From Sphingomonas phyllosphaerae (lineage in GTDB: Bacteria; Pseudomonadota; Alphaproteobacteria; Sphingomonadales; Sphingomonadaceae), in assembly GCF_029623345.1 (NCBI RefSeq), contig NZ_JAPYKH010000026.1:1-41265 (forward strand): 41,265 nucleotides of DNA, in the 5' to 3' direction. Under the pieces are notes generated by a model. It saw only the letters and a program-made list of their open reading frames with translations. It was not told where the DNA came from and made no database searches. This document shows positions 1 to 7,014 of this stretch, in pieces. Both the position numbers and the translations under genes were made by a program. Numbering within the stretch: the stretch's first letter is position 1; each line of letters starts with the position of its first letter.

Positions 1-98
1 GGAGGGAGACTGCGCCGCGCAGCGGCATGGTGAAGGGGGGGGGTCCACGAGCGGATATTGCGCGGCCGGCCCCAGCCACCATTCGCTCCGCGACTGGT

Positions 99-123
99 CC
101 CCCTCCCCCCGAGCGGGGAGGAT
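99..123. repeat. Fragment of palindromic repeat family 1
   Basis: A C-run followed by GAGCGGGGAGGAT matches the right end of the longer element at 1186-1319. Positions 1-186 hold no convincing gene. The first 98 bases look like a decayed part of the same kind of repeat. Confidence 0.5.
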
Positions 124-186
124 TGAGGCTGTCCTACACGCCATCGTTCCCGCTATGTTCCCGCCTCCACCCTACCAGGAGGACGC

Positions 187-723
187 ATGATCGACGAGCT
201 CATCGACGCGGTGATCGACCGCGAGGGCGGCTATGTCCGCCACCCCGCCGACCGCGGCGGCGCGACCCGCTACGGCATCACCGAGGCGGTCGCACGCGCC
301 AACGGCTATGTCGGCGACATGCGCCAGTTCGCGCGCCCCGCCGCGATGGCGATCTACCGTCGCGCGTATTGGCAGCAGCCCGGCCTCGACCGCGTCGCGA
401 CGCGCGCGCCCAAGCTCGCCGCCGAGCTGTTTGACACCGGCGTCAACATGGGGCCGGCGACCGCGGTGACCTTCCTCCAGCGTGCGCTCAACGCGCTCAA
501 CCGCGGCGCGAGCGACTATCCCGACGTGCCGCTCGACGGTCGCGTCGGCCCGGCGACGCTCGCCGCGCTCGACCGCTTCCTCGCCACCCGCGGCACGGCG
601 GCGCAGGCGGTGCTGGTCAAGGCGATCGACTCGCTCCAGGGCGAGCGCTACCTCTCGCTCGCCGAGAAGCGCCCCGCCGACGAGGCGTTCCTGTACGGCT
701 GGCTCGCCCAGCGCGTCGGCTGA
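187..723 (+). CDS. GH108-family N-acetylmuramidase (endolysin-like)
   Basis: A 178-aa peptidoglycan hydrolase, expected to cleave the glycan strand of murein. The N-terminus carries the family's EGGY signature (E13-Y16), with Glu13 the expected catalytic acid, followed by the GG-TRYGIT segment near residues 23-31. The middle has the FDTGVNMG block, and the C-terminal half resembles the peptidoglycan-binding part of this family. No signal peptide is visible, so it would need a holin to reach the wall, and the next gene encodes one 12 bp downstream. The ATG follows an AGGAGG ribosome site (about 176-181). Such pairs occur in prophages and gene transfer agents. No other phage gene is visible nearby, so this may be an orphan or GTA-serving lysis module. 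The family call is firm; the biological role is inferred. Confidence 0.85.
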   Translation: MIDELIDAVIDREGGYVRHPADRGGATRYGITEAVARANGYVGDMRQFARPAAMAIYRRAYWQQPGLDRVATRAPKLAAELFDTGVNMGPATAVTFLQRALNALNRGASDYPDVPLDGRVGPATLAALDRFLATRGTAAQAVLVKAIDSLQGERYLSLAEKRPADEAFLYGWLAQRVG

Positions 724-735
724 GGGGAGGCGCAC

Positions 736-1143
736 ATGGCACTTCTCGACGGACTCGTCGCGCCGGTCGCCGGCCTGCTCGACAAACTGATCCCCGACCC
801 GCGCGCGCGCGAGGCTGCCAAGCTGGAGCTGCTGCGGCTCGAGGGCACGCAGGAGCTGGAGCAGGTCAAGGCGCAGCTCGCCGCGGTGGTCACCGAGGCG
901 CAGTCGGCCGACCCCTGGACCAGCCGGGCACGCCCGAGCTTCCTCTACGTCATGTACGCACTGCTGTTGTGGAGCATCCCCATGGGGCTAATCGCGGCGA
1001 CCCGGCCCGACATGGCGAGCGCCATCGCGCGCGGCATGAACGCCTATCTCGCGGGCTTGCCCGAGCCGCTCTACACGCTCTTCGCCACGGGTTATCTCGG
1101 CTACACCGTGGCGCGAGAGTGGGGCAAGGCGAAGGGGCGGTGA
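736..1143 (+). CDS. GTA-type 3-TM holin family protein
   Basis: A 135-aa small membrane protein of the holin family seen in phages and gene transfer agents. Residues 1-60 form a charged amphipathic region (helical, rich in E, K and L). Hydrophobic segments lie at about 72-90 (FLYVMYALLLW onward) and 110-126 (LYTLFATGYLGY). The SRARPSFLYVMY block before the first membrane segment is typical of the family. It starts 12 bp after the muramidase stop, with GGGGAGG before the ATG, so the two form one transcription unit. Expected role: permeabilise the inner membrane so the muramidase reaches peptidoglycan. Confidence 0.82.
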   Translation: MALLDGLVAPVAGLLDKLIPDPRAREAAKLELLRLEGTQELEQVKAQLAAVVTEAQSADPWTSRARPSFLYVMYALLLWSIPMGLIAATRPDMASAIARGMNAYLAGLPEPLYTLFATGYLGYTVAREWGKAKGR

Positions 1144-1185
1144 CGGAGTAGCTCCTTCCCGCAAAGCGAGGAGTGGATCCGCTAG

Positions 1186-1319
1186 ATCCTCCCCGCATGG
1201 CGGGGAGGGGGACCAGCTTCAGGCTGGTGGAGGGGGGCTTCCTCAGGCGTTGAGCTGCGTGGAGATCCCCCTCCACCACCGCTTCGCGGCAGTCCCCCTA
1301 CCCGCCAAGCGGGGAGGAT
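1186..1319. repeat. Palindromic intergenic repeat, family 1 (full copy)
   Basis: The left end reads ATCCTCCCCGCATGGCGGGGAG and the right end ends with AAGCGGGGAGGAT. The centre has GGTGGAGGGG facing CCCCTCCACCACC, so the whole element can fold into a long cruciform. Related copies or fragments lie at 99-123, 8755-8887 and 12238-12262. It sits between the holin gene and a convergent small gene and could act as a bidirectional terminator. Confidence 0.7.
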
Positions 1320-1329
1320 AAGCTCGACT

Positions 1330-1518
1330 TCACCCGTGTCGCGCCATGCGCTGCGGATCGGGGGGCAGGCGCATGTGCGCGCCGTGCGCCGCCTCGAGAT
1401 AATGGGTCGCCATCTGGTAGTGCGCCTGGCAGACCGCTTGGCTCTGTGCCTCGGCGGCCAGCTTGAGTTCGGCCTCGGCGCGGCTCTGGAAATACAGCCG
1501 GTCCCTGTCGGTGATCAT
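1330..1518 (-). CDS. Small hypothetical protein, 62 aa
   Basis: A soluble, helix-prone protein beginning MITDRDRLYFQSRAEAELKL, with Ala/Glu/Gln/His-rich heptad-like content (AAEAQSQAVCQAHYQMATHYLEAAHGAHM). It has no signal peptide or membrane segment. It is divergent from hslV, with about 125 bp between them. I recall similar short proteins in sphingomonads but cannot assign a function. The start is the only ATG that keeps the well-formed N-terminus; a weak GAGTGAG precedes it. Confidence 0.6.
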   Translation of the reverse strand: MITDRDRLYFQSRAEAELKLAAEAQSQAVCQAHYQMATHYLEAAHGAHMRLPPDPQRMARHG

Positions 1519-1605
1519 CGCTACTCACTCTCCGGCGCCCGCTATGCCGCGGTTCGCGTCGTCCTGCCACAGCGTGAGTCACCGATTTCGTCCTTTCCGG
1601 GCACA

Positions 1606-1635
1606 CTTGCCGAGACCCCGCCACGGTCCCCATAT
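1606..1635 (+). promoter_or_regulatory. Candidate sigma-32 (RpoH) heat-shock promoter of hslVU
   Basis: CTTGCC at 1606-1611 and CCCCATAT at 1628-1635 match the RpoH -35 and -10 elements (CTTG... and CCCCATNT), 16 bp apart. The predicted start of transcription falls at about 1641-1644, on or next to the hslV ATG at 1644, which has no Shine-Dalgarno sequence. The transcript may therefore be leaderless. Confidence 0.6.
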
Positions 1636-1643
1636 CGCGCGGC

Positions 1644-2210
1644 ATGAGCGGGAACGATCCACACGCCGCGCCGGTCTGGCACGGCACCACCATCCTATCG
1701 GTTCGACGCGGCGGCAAGGTCGTCGTGATCGGCGACGGCCAGGTCTCGATGGGCCAGACCGTGATGAAGCCCAACGCGCGCAAGGTGCGAACCTTGGGCG
1801 ACGGCAAGGTGATCGGCGGCTTCGCGGGCGCGACCGCCGACGCCTTCACCTTGTTCGAACGGCTCGAGTCGAAGCTGGAGCGCCACGGCGGTCATCTGAT
1901 GCGCGCCGCGGTCGAGCTGGCGAAGGACTGGCGCACCGACAAATACCTCCGCAACCTGGAGGCGATGATGATCGTCGCCGACAAGGAGGTGACGCTGATC
2001 CTCACCGGCAACGGCGACGTGCTCGAACCCGAGGCGGGGATCGCCGCGATCGGTTCTGGCGGCAATTACGCGCTCGCCGCGGCGCGCGCTTTGGTCGACT
2101 ATGAGCAGGACGCCGAGACGATCTGCCGTCGCGCGATGGCGATCGCCGCGGAGGTATGCGTCTACACCAATGACCGGCTGACGATCGAGACGCTCGACAG
2201 CGCCAACTGA
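1644..2210 (+). CDS. hslV: ATP-dependent protease HslVU, peptidase subunit HslV
   Basis: The 188-aa proteolytic subunit of the cytoplasmic HslVU (ClpQY) protease, an N-terminal-nucleophile threonine peptidase that forms stacked hexamers capped by HslU. The catalytic threonine is Thr15 in the HGTTILSVRR segment, implying a 14-residue propeptide, longer than the single Met of E. coli. Also present are GDGQVSMGQTVMK, GFAGATADAFTLFE, AAVELAKDWRTDK and IGSGGNYALAAARAL, all diagnostic. It lies 66 bp upstream of hslU and is probably co-transcribed from the heat-shock promoter at 1606-1635. There is no Shine-Dalgarno before the ATG. Confidence 0.97.
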   Translation: MSGNDPHAAPVWHGTTILSVRRGGKVVVIGDGQVSMGQTVMKPNARKVRTLGDGKVIGGFAGATADAFTLFERLESKLERHGGHLMRAAVELAKDWRTDKYLRNLEAMMIVADKEVTLILTGNGDVLEPEAGIAAIGSGGNYALAAARALVDYEQDAETICRRAMAIAAEVCVYTNDRLTIETLDSAN

Positions 2211-2276
2211 GCCGCGCGCGATACCGCGCAGCGACTCAACTTACTCAACATTCGCCGGCGAAGGCTTTGATTCCGC

Positions 2277-3578
2277 ATGAATGATAATCTCACTCCGAAG
2301 GCGATCGTCGCCGCGCTCGACGCGCACATCATCGGCCAGAAGGAGGCCAAGCGCGCGGTCGCGGTGGCGCTGCGCAACCGCTGGCGGCGGCAGAAGCTGG
2401 CGCCCGACCTGCGCGACGAGGTGACGCCCAAGAACATCCTGATGATCGGGCCGACCGGCTGCGGCAAGACCGAGATCAGCCGCCGCCTCGCCAAGCTGGC
2501 CGACGCGCCGTTCGTCAAGGTGGAGGCGACCAAGTTCACCGAGGTCGGCTATGTCGGCCGCGACGTCGAGCAGATCGCGCGCGACCTGGTCGAGGAGGCG
2601 GTGCGACTCGAGAAGGAGCGCCGTCGCCTGGCGGTGAAGGACAAGGCCGAGGCCGCGGCGATGGACCGGCTGCTCGACGCGCTGGTGGGCAAGGACTCGA
2701 GCCAGGCGACGCGCGAGAGCTTCAAGCAGCGCTTCCGCGACGGCCATCTGTCCGAGACCGAGATCGAGCTGGAGCTCCAGCAGGCGCCGGCGATGCCGTT
2801 CGAGCTGCCCGGCGGGCAGGGGTCGGTCGGCATGATCAACCTGTCCGAGATGATGGGCAAGGCGTTCGGCGGCGGGCCGAAGCAGCGGCGCAAGCTGCTG
2901 GTGCCGGCGGCGTGGGAGAAATTGGTCGAGGAGGAGGCGGACAAGCGCCTCGACCAGGACGAGGTCAGCCGCGTCGCGCTCGCCGATGCCGAGGCCAACG
3001 GCATCGTCTTCCTCGACGAGATCGACAAGATCGCGGTGAGCGACGTGCGCGGCGGCTCGGTCAGCCGCGAGGGCGTGCAGCGCGACCTGCTGCCGCTGAT
3101 CGAGGGCACCACCGTCTCGACCAAATACGGGCCGATGAAGACCGACCATATTCTCTTCATCGCGTCGGGCGCCTTCCATGTCGCCAAGCCGAGCGACCTG
3201 CTGCCCGAGCTGCAAGGTCGTCTGCCGATCCGCGTCGAGCTCAAGGGTCTGAGCGAGGACGATTTCGTCGCGATCCTGTCGGACACCAAGGCGTCGCTGC
3301 CAGCGCAGTATCGCGCGCTGATCGCGACCGAGGGGGTCGACGTCAGCTTCACCGAGGACGGCATCCGCGCGGTGGCGCGGATCGCGGCCGAGGTGAACGG
3401 CGAGATCGAGAACATCGGCGCGCGCCGGCTCCAGACCGTGATGGAGAAATTGCTCGAGGAGGTGAGCTTCGACGCCGAGGACCGCGCCGGCGAGGCGCTG
3501 GTGGTGGATGCGGCCTATGTCGACCAGCAGCTGGCGAGCGTGGCGCGCAACTCGGACCTCAGTCGCTTCGTGCTGTGA
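2277..3578 (+). CDS. hslU: ATP-dependent protease HslVU, ATPase subunit HslU
   Basis: The 433-aa AAA+ unfoldase that feeds substrates to HslV. Walker A is GPTGCGKT at residues 58-65, preceded by IIGQKEAKRAVAVAL, the usual HslU N-terminus. The I-domain spans roughly residues 110-235, and Walker B is GIVFLDEIDK around 241-250. The sensor-2 region is GARRLQTVMEKLLEE near 381-395. The C-terminus LSRFVL is the conserved tail that docks into HslV. Length is normal for the family. The ATG is preceded by GAAGGC. It forms an operon with hslV. Confidence 0.97.
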   Translation: MNDNLTPKAIVAALDAHIIGQKEAKRAVAVALRNRWRRQKLAPDLRDEVTPKNILMIGPTGCGKTEISRRLAKLADAPFVKVEATKFTEVGYVGRDVEQIARDLVEEAVRLEKERRRLAVKDKAEAAAMDRLLDALVGKDSSQATRESFKQRFRDGHLSETEIELELQQAPAMPFELPGGQGSVGMINLSEMMGKAFGGGPKQRRKLLVPAAWEKLVEEEADKRLDQDEVSRVALADAEANGIVFLDEIDKIAVSDVRGGSVSREGVQRDLLPLIEGTTVSTKYGPMKTDHILFIASGAFHVAKPSDLLPELQGRLPIRVELKGLSEDDFVAILSDTKASLPAQYRALIATEGVDVSFTEDGIRAVARIAAEVNGEIENIGARRLQTVMEKLLEEVSFDAEDRAGEALVVDAAYVDQQLASVARNSDLSRFVL

Positions 3579-3630
3579 GGCGGAGTGAGGCGGGGCGCGG
3601 CGCGCGTGGAGGGTGCCCTCCCGGAGTATT

Positions 3631-3716
3631 ACCCCGGCGAACGCCGGGGTCCAGTTGGGAAGGCCGGAATGAAAATCATTGACGTCCCCCATCTGGACCC
3701 CGGCGTCCGCCGGAGT
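3631..3716. repeat. Palindromic intergenic repeat, family 2
   Basis: CCCCGGCG-AA-CGCCGGGG (3632-3649) forms a perfect 8-bp stem. AACGCCGGGGTCCAG also pairs with CTGGACCCCGGCGTC at about 3694-3708. It lies between convergent hslU and pgeF and may end transcription from both sides. Relatives occur at 17621-17717 and 19140-19229, with a fragment near 9770. Confidence 0.65.
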
Positions 3717-3763
3717 GGTGGCTGGGGATTGTCTCGCGAGAGAGCGAGCGGTCGCGCCAGCGC

Positions 3764-4522
3764 CTAACCGGCCGCGATGATCGCGATCTGGCGGCCGTAG
3801 CCCGGCTCGCCGCGATGCGTCGCGCGGCGATAGCTGAAGAAGCGGCGCCCGTCGGCATAGGTGTCGAGCCCGAGTGTCTCGACCCGCACCACCCCCGCCG
3901 CGGCGAGCCGATGCGCGACATAGCCTTCGAGGTCGAAGCGCGCGTGCCCGGCGCGGCCGTCGGCGAAGAAGCGCTCGTTGGCCGCATCGTCGTCGAGGAA
4001 GCGCGTGCAGAAGCCCGCGTCCACCTCGTAGCTGGCGCGCGCGATGCACGGCCCGACCGACGCGACGATCCGCTCGCGCGACGCGCCCAGCGCCACCATC
4101 GCCGCGACGGTGGAGTCGGTCACCCCCGCGAGCGCCCCCTTCCACCCCGCGTGCGCCGCGCCGACCACGCCCGCGACCGGGTCAGCGAGCAGCACCGGGG
4201 CGCAGTCGGCGGTGACCACCCCCAGGGCCAGCCCCGGCGTCGCGGTGGCGAGCGCGTCGGCGCGGGGCCGCTCGGCGAAGGGGGCGTCGACCGTGACGCA
4301 GTCGGCCGAGTGGACCTGGTAAGGCGTCAGCAGACATGCGCCCGGCGCCACCGCCGCCAGCGCCGCCTCACGGTTGGCGGCGACGGCGGCGGGATCGTCG
4401 TCCGAGCCGATCCCGCAGTTGAGCCCGGCGTACAGCCCTTCCGAGACGCCGCTCACACGGCCGAGGAAGCCGTGCGGCACCGCGCCGAGCAGTCGGGCGC
4501 GGAAGGGCTGGGGCGCGATCAC
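3764..4522 (-). CDS. pgeF: Peptidoglycan editing factor PgeF (YfiH, multicopper-oxidase-like laccase domain)
   Basis: A 252-aa member of the YfiH/DUF152 family, which removes misincorporated residues from peptidoglycan precursors and has purine nucleoside phosphorylase-like activity in some members. The conserved metal site is visible: His71 (YQVHSADCV), Cys107 (TADCAPVLL) and His124 (AAHAGWKG). VGPCIARASYEV and GLDTYADGRRFFSYRR are also characteristic. The chosen start is the GTG at 4522, whose GTGA overlaps the stop of the upstream acetyltransferase. A longer reading frame upstream is only the shadow of that gene. It is the last gene of the lgt operon. Confidence 0.92.
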   Translation of the reverse strand: MIAPQPFRARLLGAVPHGFLGRVSGVSEGLYAGLNCGIGSDDDPAAVAANREAALAAVAPGACLLTPYQVHSADCVTVDAPFAERPRADALATATPGLALGVVTADCAPVLLADPVAGVVGAAHAGWKGALAGVTDSTVAAMVALGASRERIVASVGPCIARASYEVDAGFCTRFLDDDAANERFFADGRAGHARFDLEGYVAHRLAAAGVVRVETLGLDTYADGRRFFSYRRATHRGEPGYGRQIAIIAAG

Positions 4523-5034
4523 AGCGCCAAGCGCATGACGATGTCCTCGTCGGCGTGGTCGCCGACCATGAAATGGTAGGGGCCGACGTCCTCGAAGCCA
4601 TATTTGGCGTAGAAGCGCCGCGCGCGGTGATTGTCGGTGAACACCGAGAGGTAGATCGCCTGGTGGCCGCGCGCGCGCGCCTCGGCCAGCGCCCATTCCA
4701 TCATCTCGGGCCCGAGCCCCGAGCCCTGCCACGGCTGGAGCAGGTAGAATTGCCGCAGCTCTATCGCGCCCTCGGGCGGGGTGAAGGGCAGCTTGGGCGG
4801 GCCGAGCTTGATGTAACCCACCGCGACATGACCCATCTCGACGATCTGCACCGCATAGGCCGGATCGGCGACCTCGCGCGCCCAGTCCTCGGGCGTGTGC
4901 TGCTCGAGGAAGGTGGCGAGGTCGGCGGCCGAGTAGAGCGTGCCGAACGTCTCGGTGAAGGTGGCGCGCGCCACGCCGGCGAGGCTGGCCGCGTCCTTCA
5001 CGGTGGCGGGACGGAGCGTCGGGCGCGGCATCAT
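4519..5034 (-). CDS. GNAT family N-acetyltransferase
   Basis: A 171-aa single-domain GNAT enzyme, transferring an acetyl group from acetyl-CoA to an unknown amine. The N-terminus LRPATVKDAASLAGVARATF is standard, and the acetyl-CoA-binding motif A is QPWQGSGLGPEMMEWAL. It ends in the typical GNAT fold element FYAKYGFEDVGPY and DIVMRLAL. The start at 5034 is an ATG in an ATGA overlap with the upstream methyltransferase stop; the in-frame GTG 24 bp further upstream lies inside that gene. Substrate unknown. Its place between a MidA-like methyltransferase and pgeF is translational coupling rather than an obvious pathway link. Confidence 0.9.
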   Translation of the reverse strand: MMPRPTLRPATVKDAASLAGVARATFTETFGTLYSAADLATFLEQHTPEDWAREVADPAYAVQIVEMGHVAVGYIKLGPPKLPFTPPEGAIELRQFYLLQPWQGSGLGPEMMEWALAEARARGHQAIYLSVFTDNHRARRFYAKYGFEDVGPYHFMVGDHADEDIVMRLAL

Positions 5035-6050
5035 GCGAGGCCCGCCGGGCGCGGCCATTGGTCGTGAGTCACGGCAATCACCTTGAACAACTCCCCCATC
5101 TGTTCGACCAATCGGTCGCGATCCTGTGTTACCCGTTCGCCGAGCGCCGCGGCGCGCTGGTCGATCCCGAGCGCGCGCAGGAACGCGCCCTGCTCGACCG
5201 GCCCGGCGAGCCGCGCGCCCGAGGCGGTGGCGACCAGCCCCAGCGTCGCCACGTCGACGTGCGCGGTGAGGTCCTGCTCGCCCGGCGCCTCGAACGGGTT
5301 GGCGAAGGCGTGCGCGCGCACCGCCTGAAGCGTGTCGCCGATCGCCGGCCCTTCATAGCCATAGTCGATCACCAGCGCCGCGCCGCCCTGCGCGACGATC
5401 CGCGCGGCGAGATCGGCCATCACCGCGACGCTGGCGGGCGAGGTCTCGATCACCGCGCCCGGCGCAGCGTCGCGCAAGCTGGGCGGCACGATCGTGTCGG
5501 GTACGGCGGCGCCCGCGACCGGCACGAACAACGTGTCCTGGCACGCCACCAGCCGCTCGTGCCACGCGTCGCCGCGGCGGACCAGCTGGCGGATCGGCAG
5601 CGCGTCGAAGAACTCGTTCGCCACGACGAGGAGCGGGACGTCCTCGGGCAAGGTGTTGAGCGAATCGTGCCAGGTTGCGCCGGGCAGCCGCTCGGCCTGG
5701 GCCCTGCGCAAGGTCTCGCTGGTCTCGACCAGATGGACCTGCGGCGTCAGCCCCGCGCGCGCCATCACCCGCAGCGCGTCGGCGCTGAGCGTGCCGCGTC
5801 CCGGCCCAAGCTCGACCCAGGCGACCGCGGGGCGCCCGGCGCGGTCCCACAGGTCGGCCGCCCAGGCGCCGATCAGCTCGCCGAACATCTGGCTGATCTC
5901 GGGCGCGGTGGTGAAGTCGCCCGCCGCGCCAAGCGGGTCGCGCGTCGCGTAATAATGCGCGTTGGCGGCGGCCATGAACTGGCTGACCGGGATCGGCCCG
6001 CCCAGCGTGATCGCGCGCGCCAGCCGCTCGGCGAGCAGCGCGCTGCTCAC
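5031..6050 (-). CDS. Class I SAM-dependent methyltransferase, MidA/NDUFAF7 (DUF185) family
   Basis: A 339-aa protein related to NDUFAF7/MidA, the arginine methyltransferase needed for respiratory complex I assembly in mitochondria. Bacterial members are presumed protein methyltransferases. The N-terminus has IPVSQFMAAANAHYYATRD followed by GDFTTAPEISQMFGELIGAW, the family hallmark. The SAM site is VELGPGRGTLSADALR, and NEFFDALPIRQ follows. The start is the GTG at 6050, whose GTGA overlaps the lgt stop. The second gene of a four-gene overlapping operon (lgt, this gene, GNAT, pgeF). Confidence 0.9.
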   Translation of the reverse strand: MSSALLAERLARAITLGGPIPVSQFMAAANAHYYATRDPLGAAGDFTTAPEISQMFGELIGAWAADLWDRAGRPAVAWVELGPGRGTLSADALRVMARAGLTPQVHLVETSETLRRAQAERLPGATWHDSLNTLPEDVPLLVVANEFFDALPIRQLVRRGDAWHERLVACQDTLFVPVAGAAVPDTIVPPSLRDAAPGAVIETSPASVAVMADLAARIVAQGGAALVIDYGYEGPAIGDTLQAVRAHAFANPFEAPGEQDLTAHVDVATLGLVATASGARLAGPVEQGAFLRALGIDQRAAALGERVTQDRDRLVEQMGELFKVIAVTHDQWPRPAGLA

Positions 6051-6994
6051 GCCACGCTGTCCAGCCCGACCGTGGGCTCGACGCGCTGGCGACGGCGCGG
6101 CGCGGTGACGATCAGCGCTAGTCCCGCCAGGATCATCGGCACGCACAGCCACTGGCCCATGTGCAGCCCGGTCTGCTCGGCGAAGGCGCGCAGCTGCGCG
6201 TCGGGCTCGCGGAAGAACTCGACGGTGAAGCGCGCCACGCCGTAGCCGGCGAGGAACAGACCGACCAACTTGCCCGGCTGGTAGCGCGCGTCGGTGCGCC
6301 AGAAGAAGAACCAGAGCAGCAGGAACAAGGCGATCCCCTCGAGTCCCGCCTCGTAGAGCTGGCTCGGGTGCCGCGCCGGCTCGGGTACGCCGTAGGGGAC
6401 GGTGCGCTCGAACACGATCGCCCAGGGCACGCTGGCGGGCTTGCCCCACAGCTCGCCGTTGACGAAGTTGGCGAGCCGCCCGAAGAACAGGCCGAAGGGC
6501 ACCGCGCAGGCGACATAGTCGTGGACGCGCAGCCAGTTGAGCCCGTTCTTCCGGGCGAACCAGATGAGCCCGAGCGAGGTGCCGATCACGCCGCCGTGGA
6601 ACGACATGCCGCCGTCCCACAGCCGCAGGATCGACAGCGGCCGCGTCAGCATTTCCGGCGCGTAGAACAGGACATAGCCGATCCGCCCGCCGAGGATGAT
6701 CCCGAGCGTGGCGTAGAAGACGAGATCGTCGGCGTGGCGCCGCGCCATCGGCGCGCCGGGCTGGGCCAGCAATTTCAGCAGATACCACCAGCCGACGACG
6801 ATGCCCGCGATATAAGCCAGACTATACCAGCGCAGCGTGAAGACGCCGATCGAGAAGACGTCGGGGTGCAGCCCGAGATCGGCGAAACGGACGTGGCCGG
6901 TGGCGGCGCCGGCACCCGGAGCAGCGGCGGCGAGGGCGGACAGGAACAAGGCTTTCCCCTTCTCAATGGCGCCTGCATAAGGGGAGGAAAGCAC
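6047..6994 (-). CDS. lgt: Prolipoprotein diacylglyceryl transferase Lgt
   Basis: An inner-membrane enzyme that transfers diacylglycerol from phosphatidylglycerol to the lipobox cysteine of prolipoproteins. About seven membrane segments are visible. Signatures are FTLRWYSLAYIAG near the N-terminus, GMSFHGGVIG with the essential His, and GRLANFVNGELWGKP, the Lgt signature. The C-terminus has the RQPDAQ-like stretch FFREPDAQL and a final membrane helix. The GTG at 6994 gives 315 aa, slightly longer than usual. The first 35 residues are Ala-rich and not family-like, so the true start may be an internal alternative codon. First gene of the operon, divergent from the acyl-CoA synthetase. Confidence 0.95.
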   Translation of the reverse strand: MLSSPYAGAIEKGKALFLSALAAAAPGAGAATGHVRFADLGLHPDVFSIGVFTLRWYSLAYIAGIVVGWWYLLKLLAQPGAPMARRHADDLVFYATLGIILGGRIGYVLFYAPEMLTRPLSILRLWDGGMSFHGGVIGTSLGLIWFARKNGLNWLRVHDYVACAVPFGLFFGRLANFVNGELWGKPASVPWAIVFERTVPYGVPEPARHPSQLYEAGLEGIALFLLLWFFFWRTDARYQPGKLVGLFLAGYGVARFTVEFFREPDAQLRAFAEQTGLHMGQWLCVPMILAGLALIVTAPRRRQRVEPTVGLDSVA

Positions 6995-7014
6995 AAACCC
7001 AAGCGGAGAGAGTG

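Noticed and set aside
2241..4145. A 634-codon open frame on the minus strand across hslU
   Set aside because: It is the antisense shadow of hslU and part of pgeF in GC-rich DNA; composition is Arg/Ala/Leu-rich with no domain.
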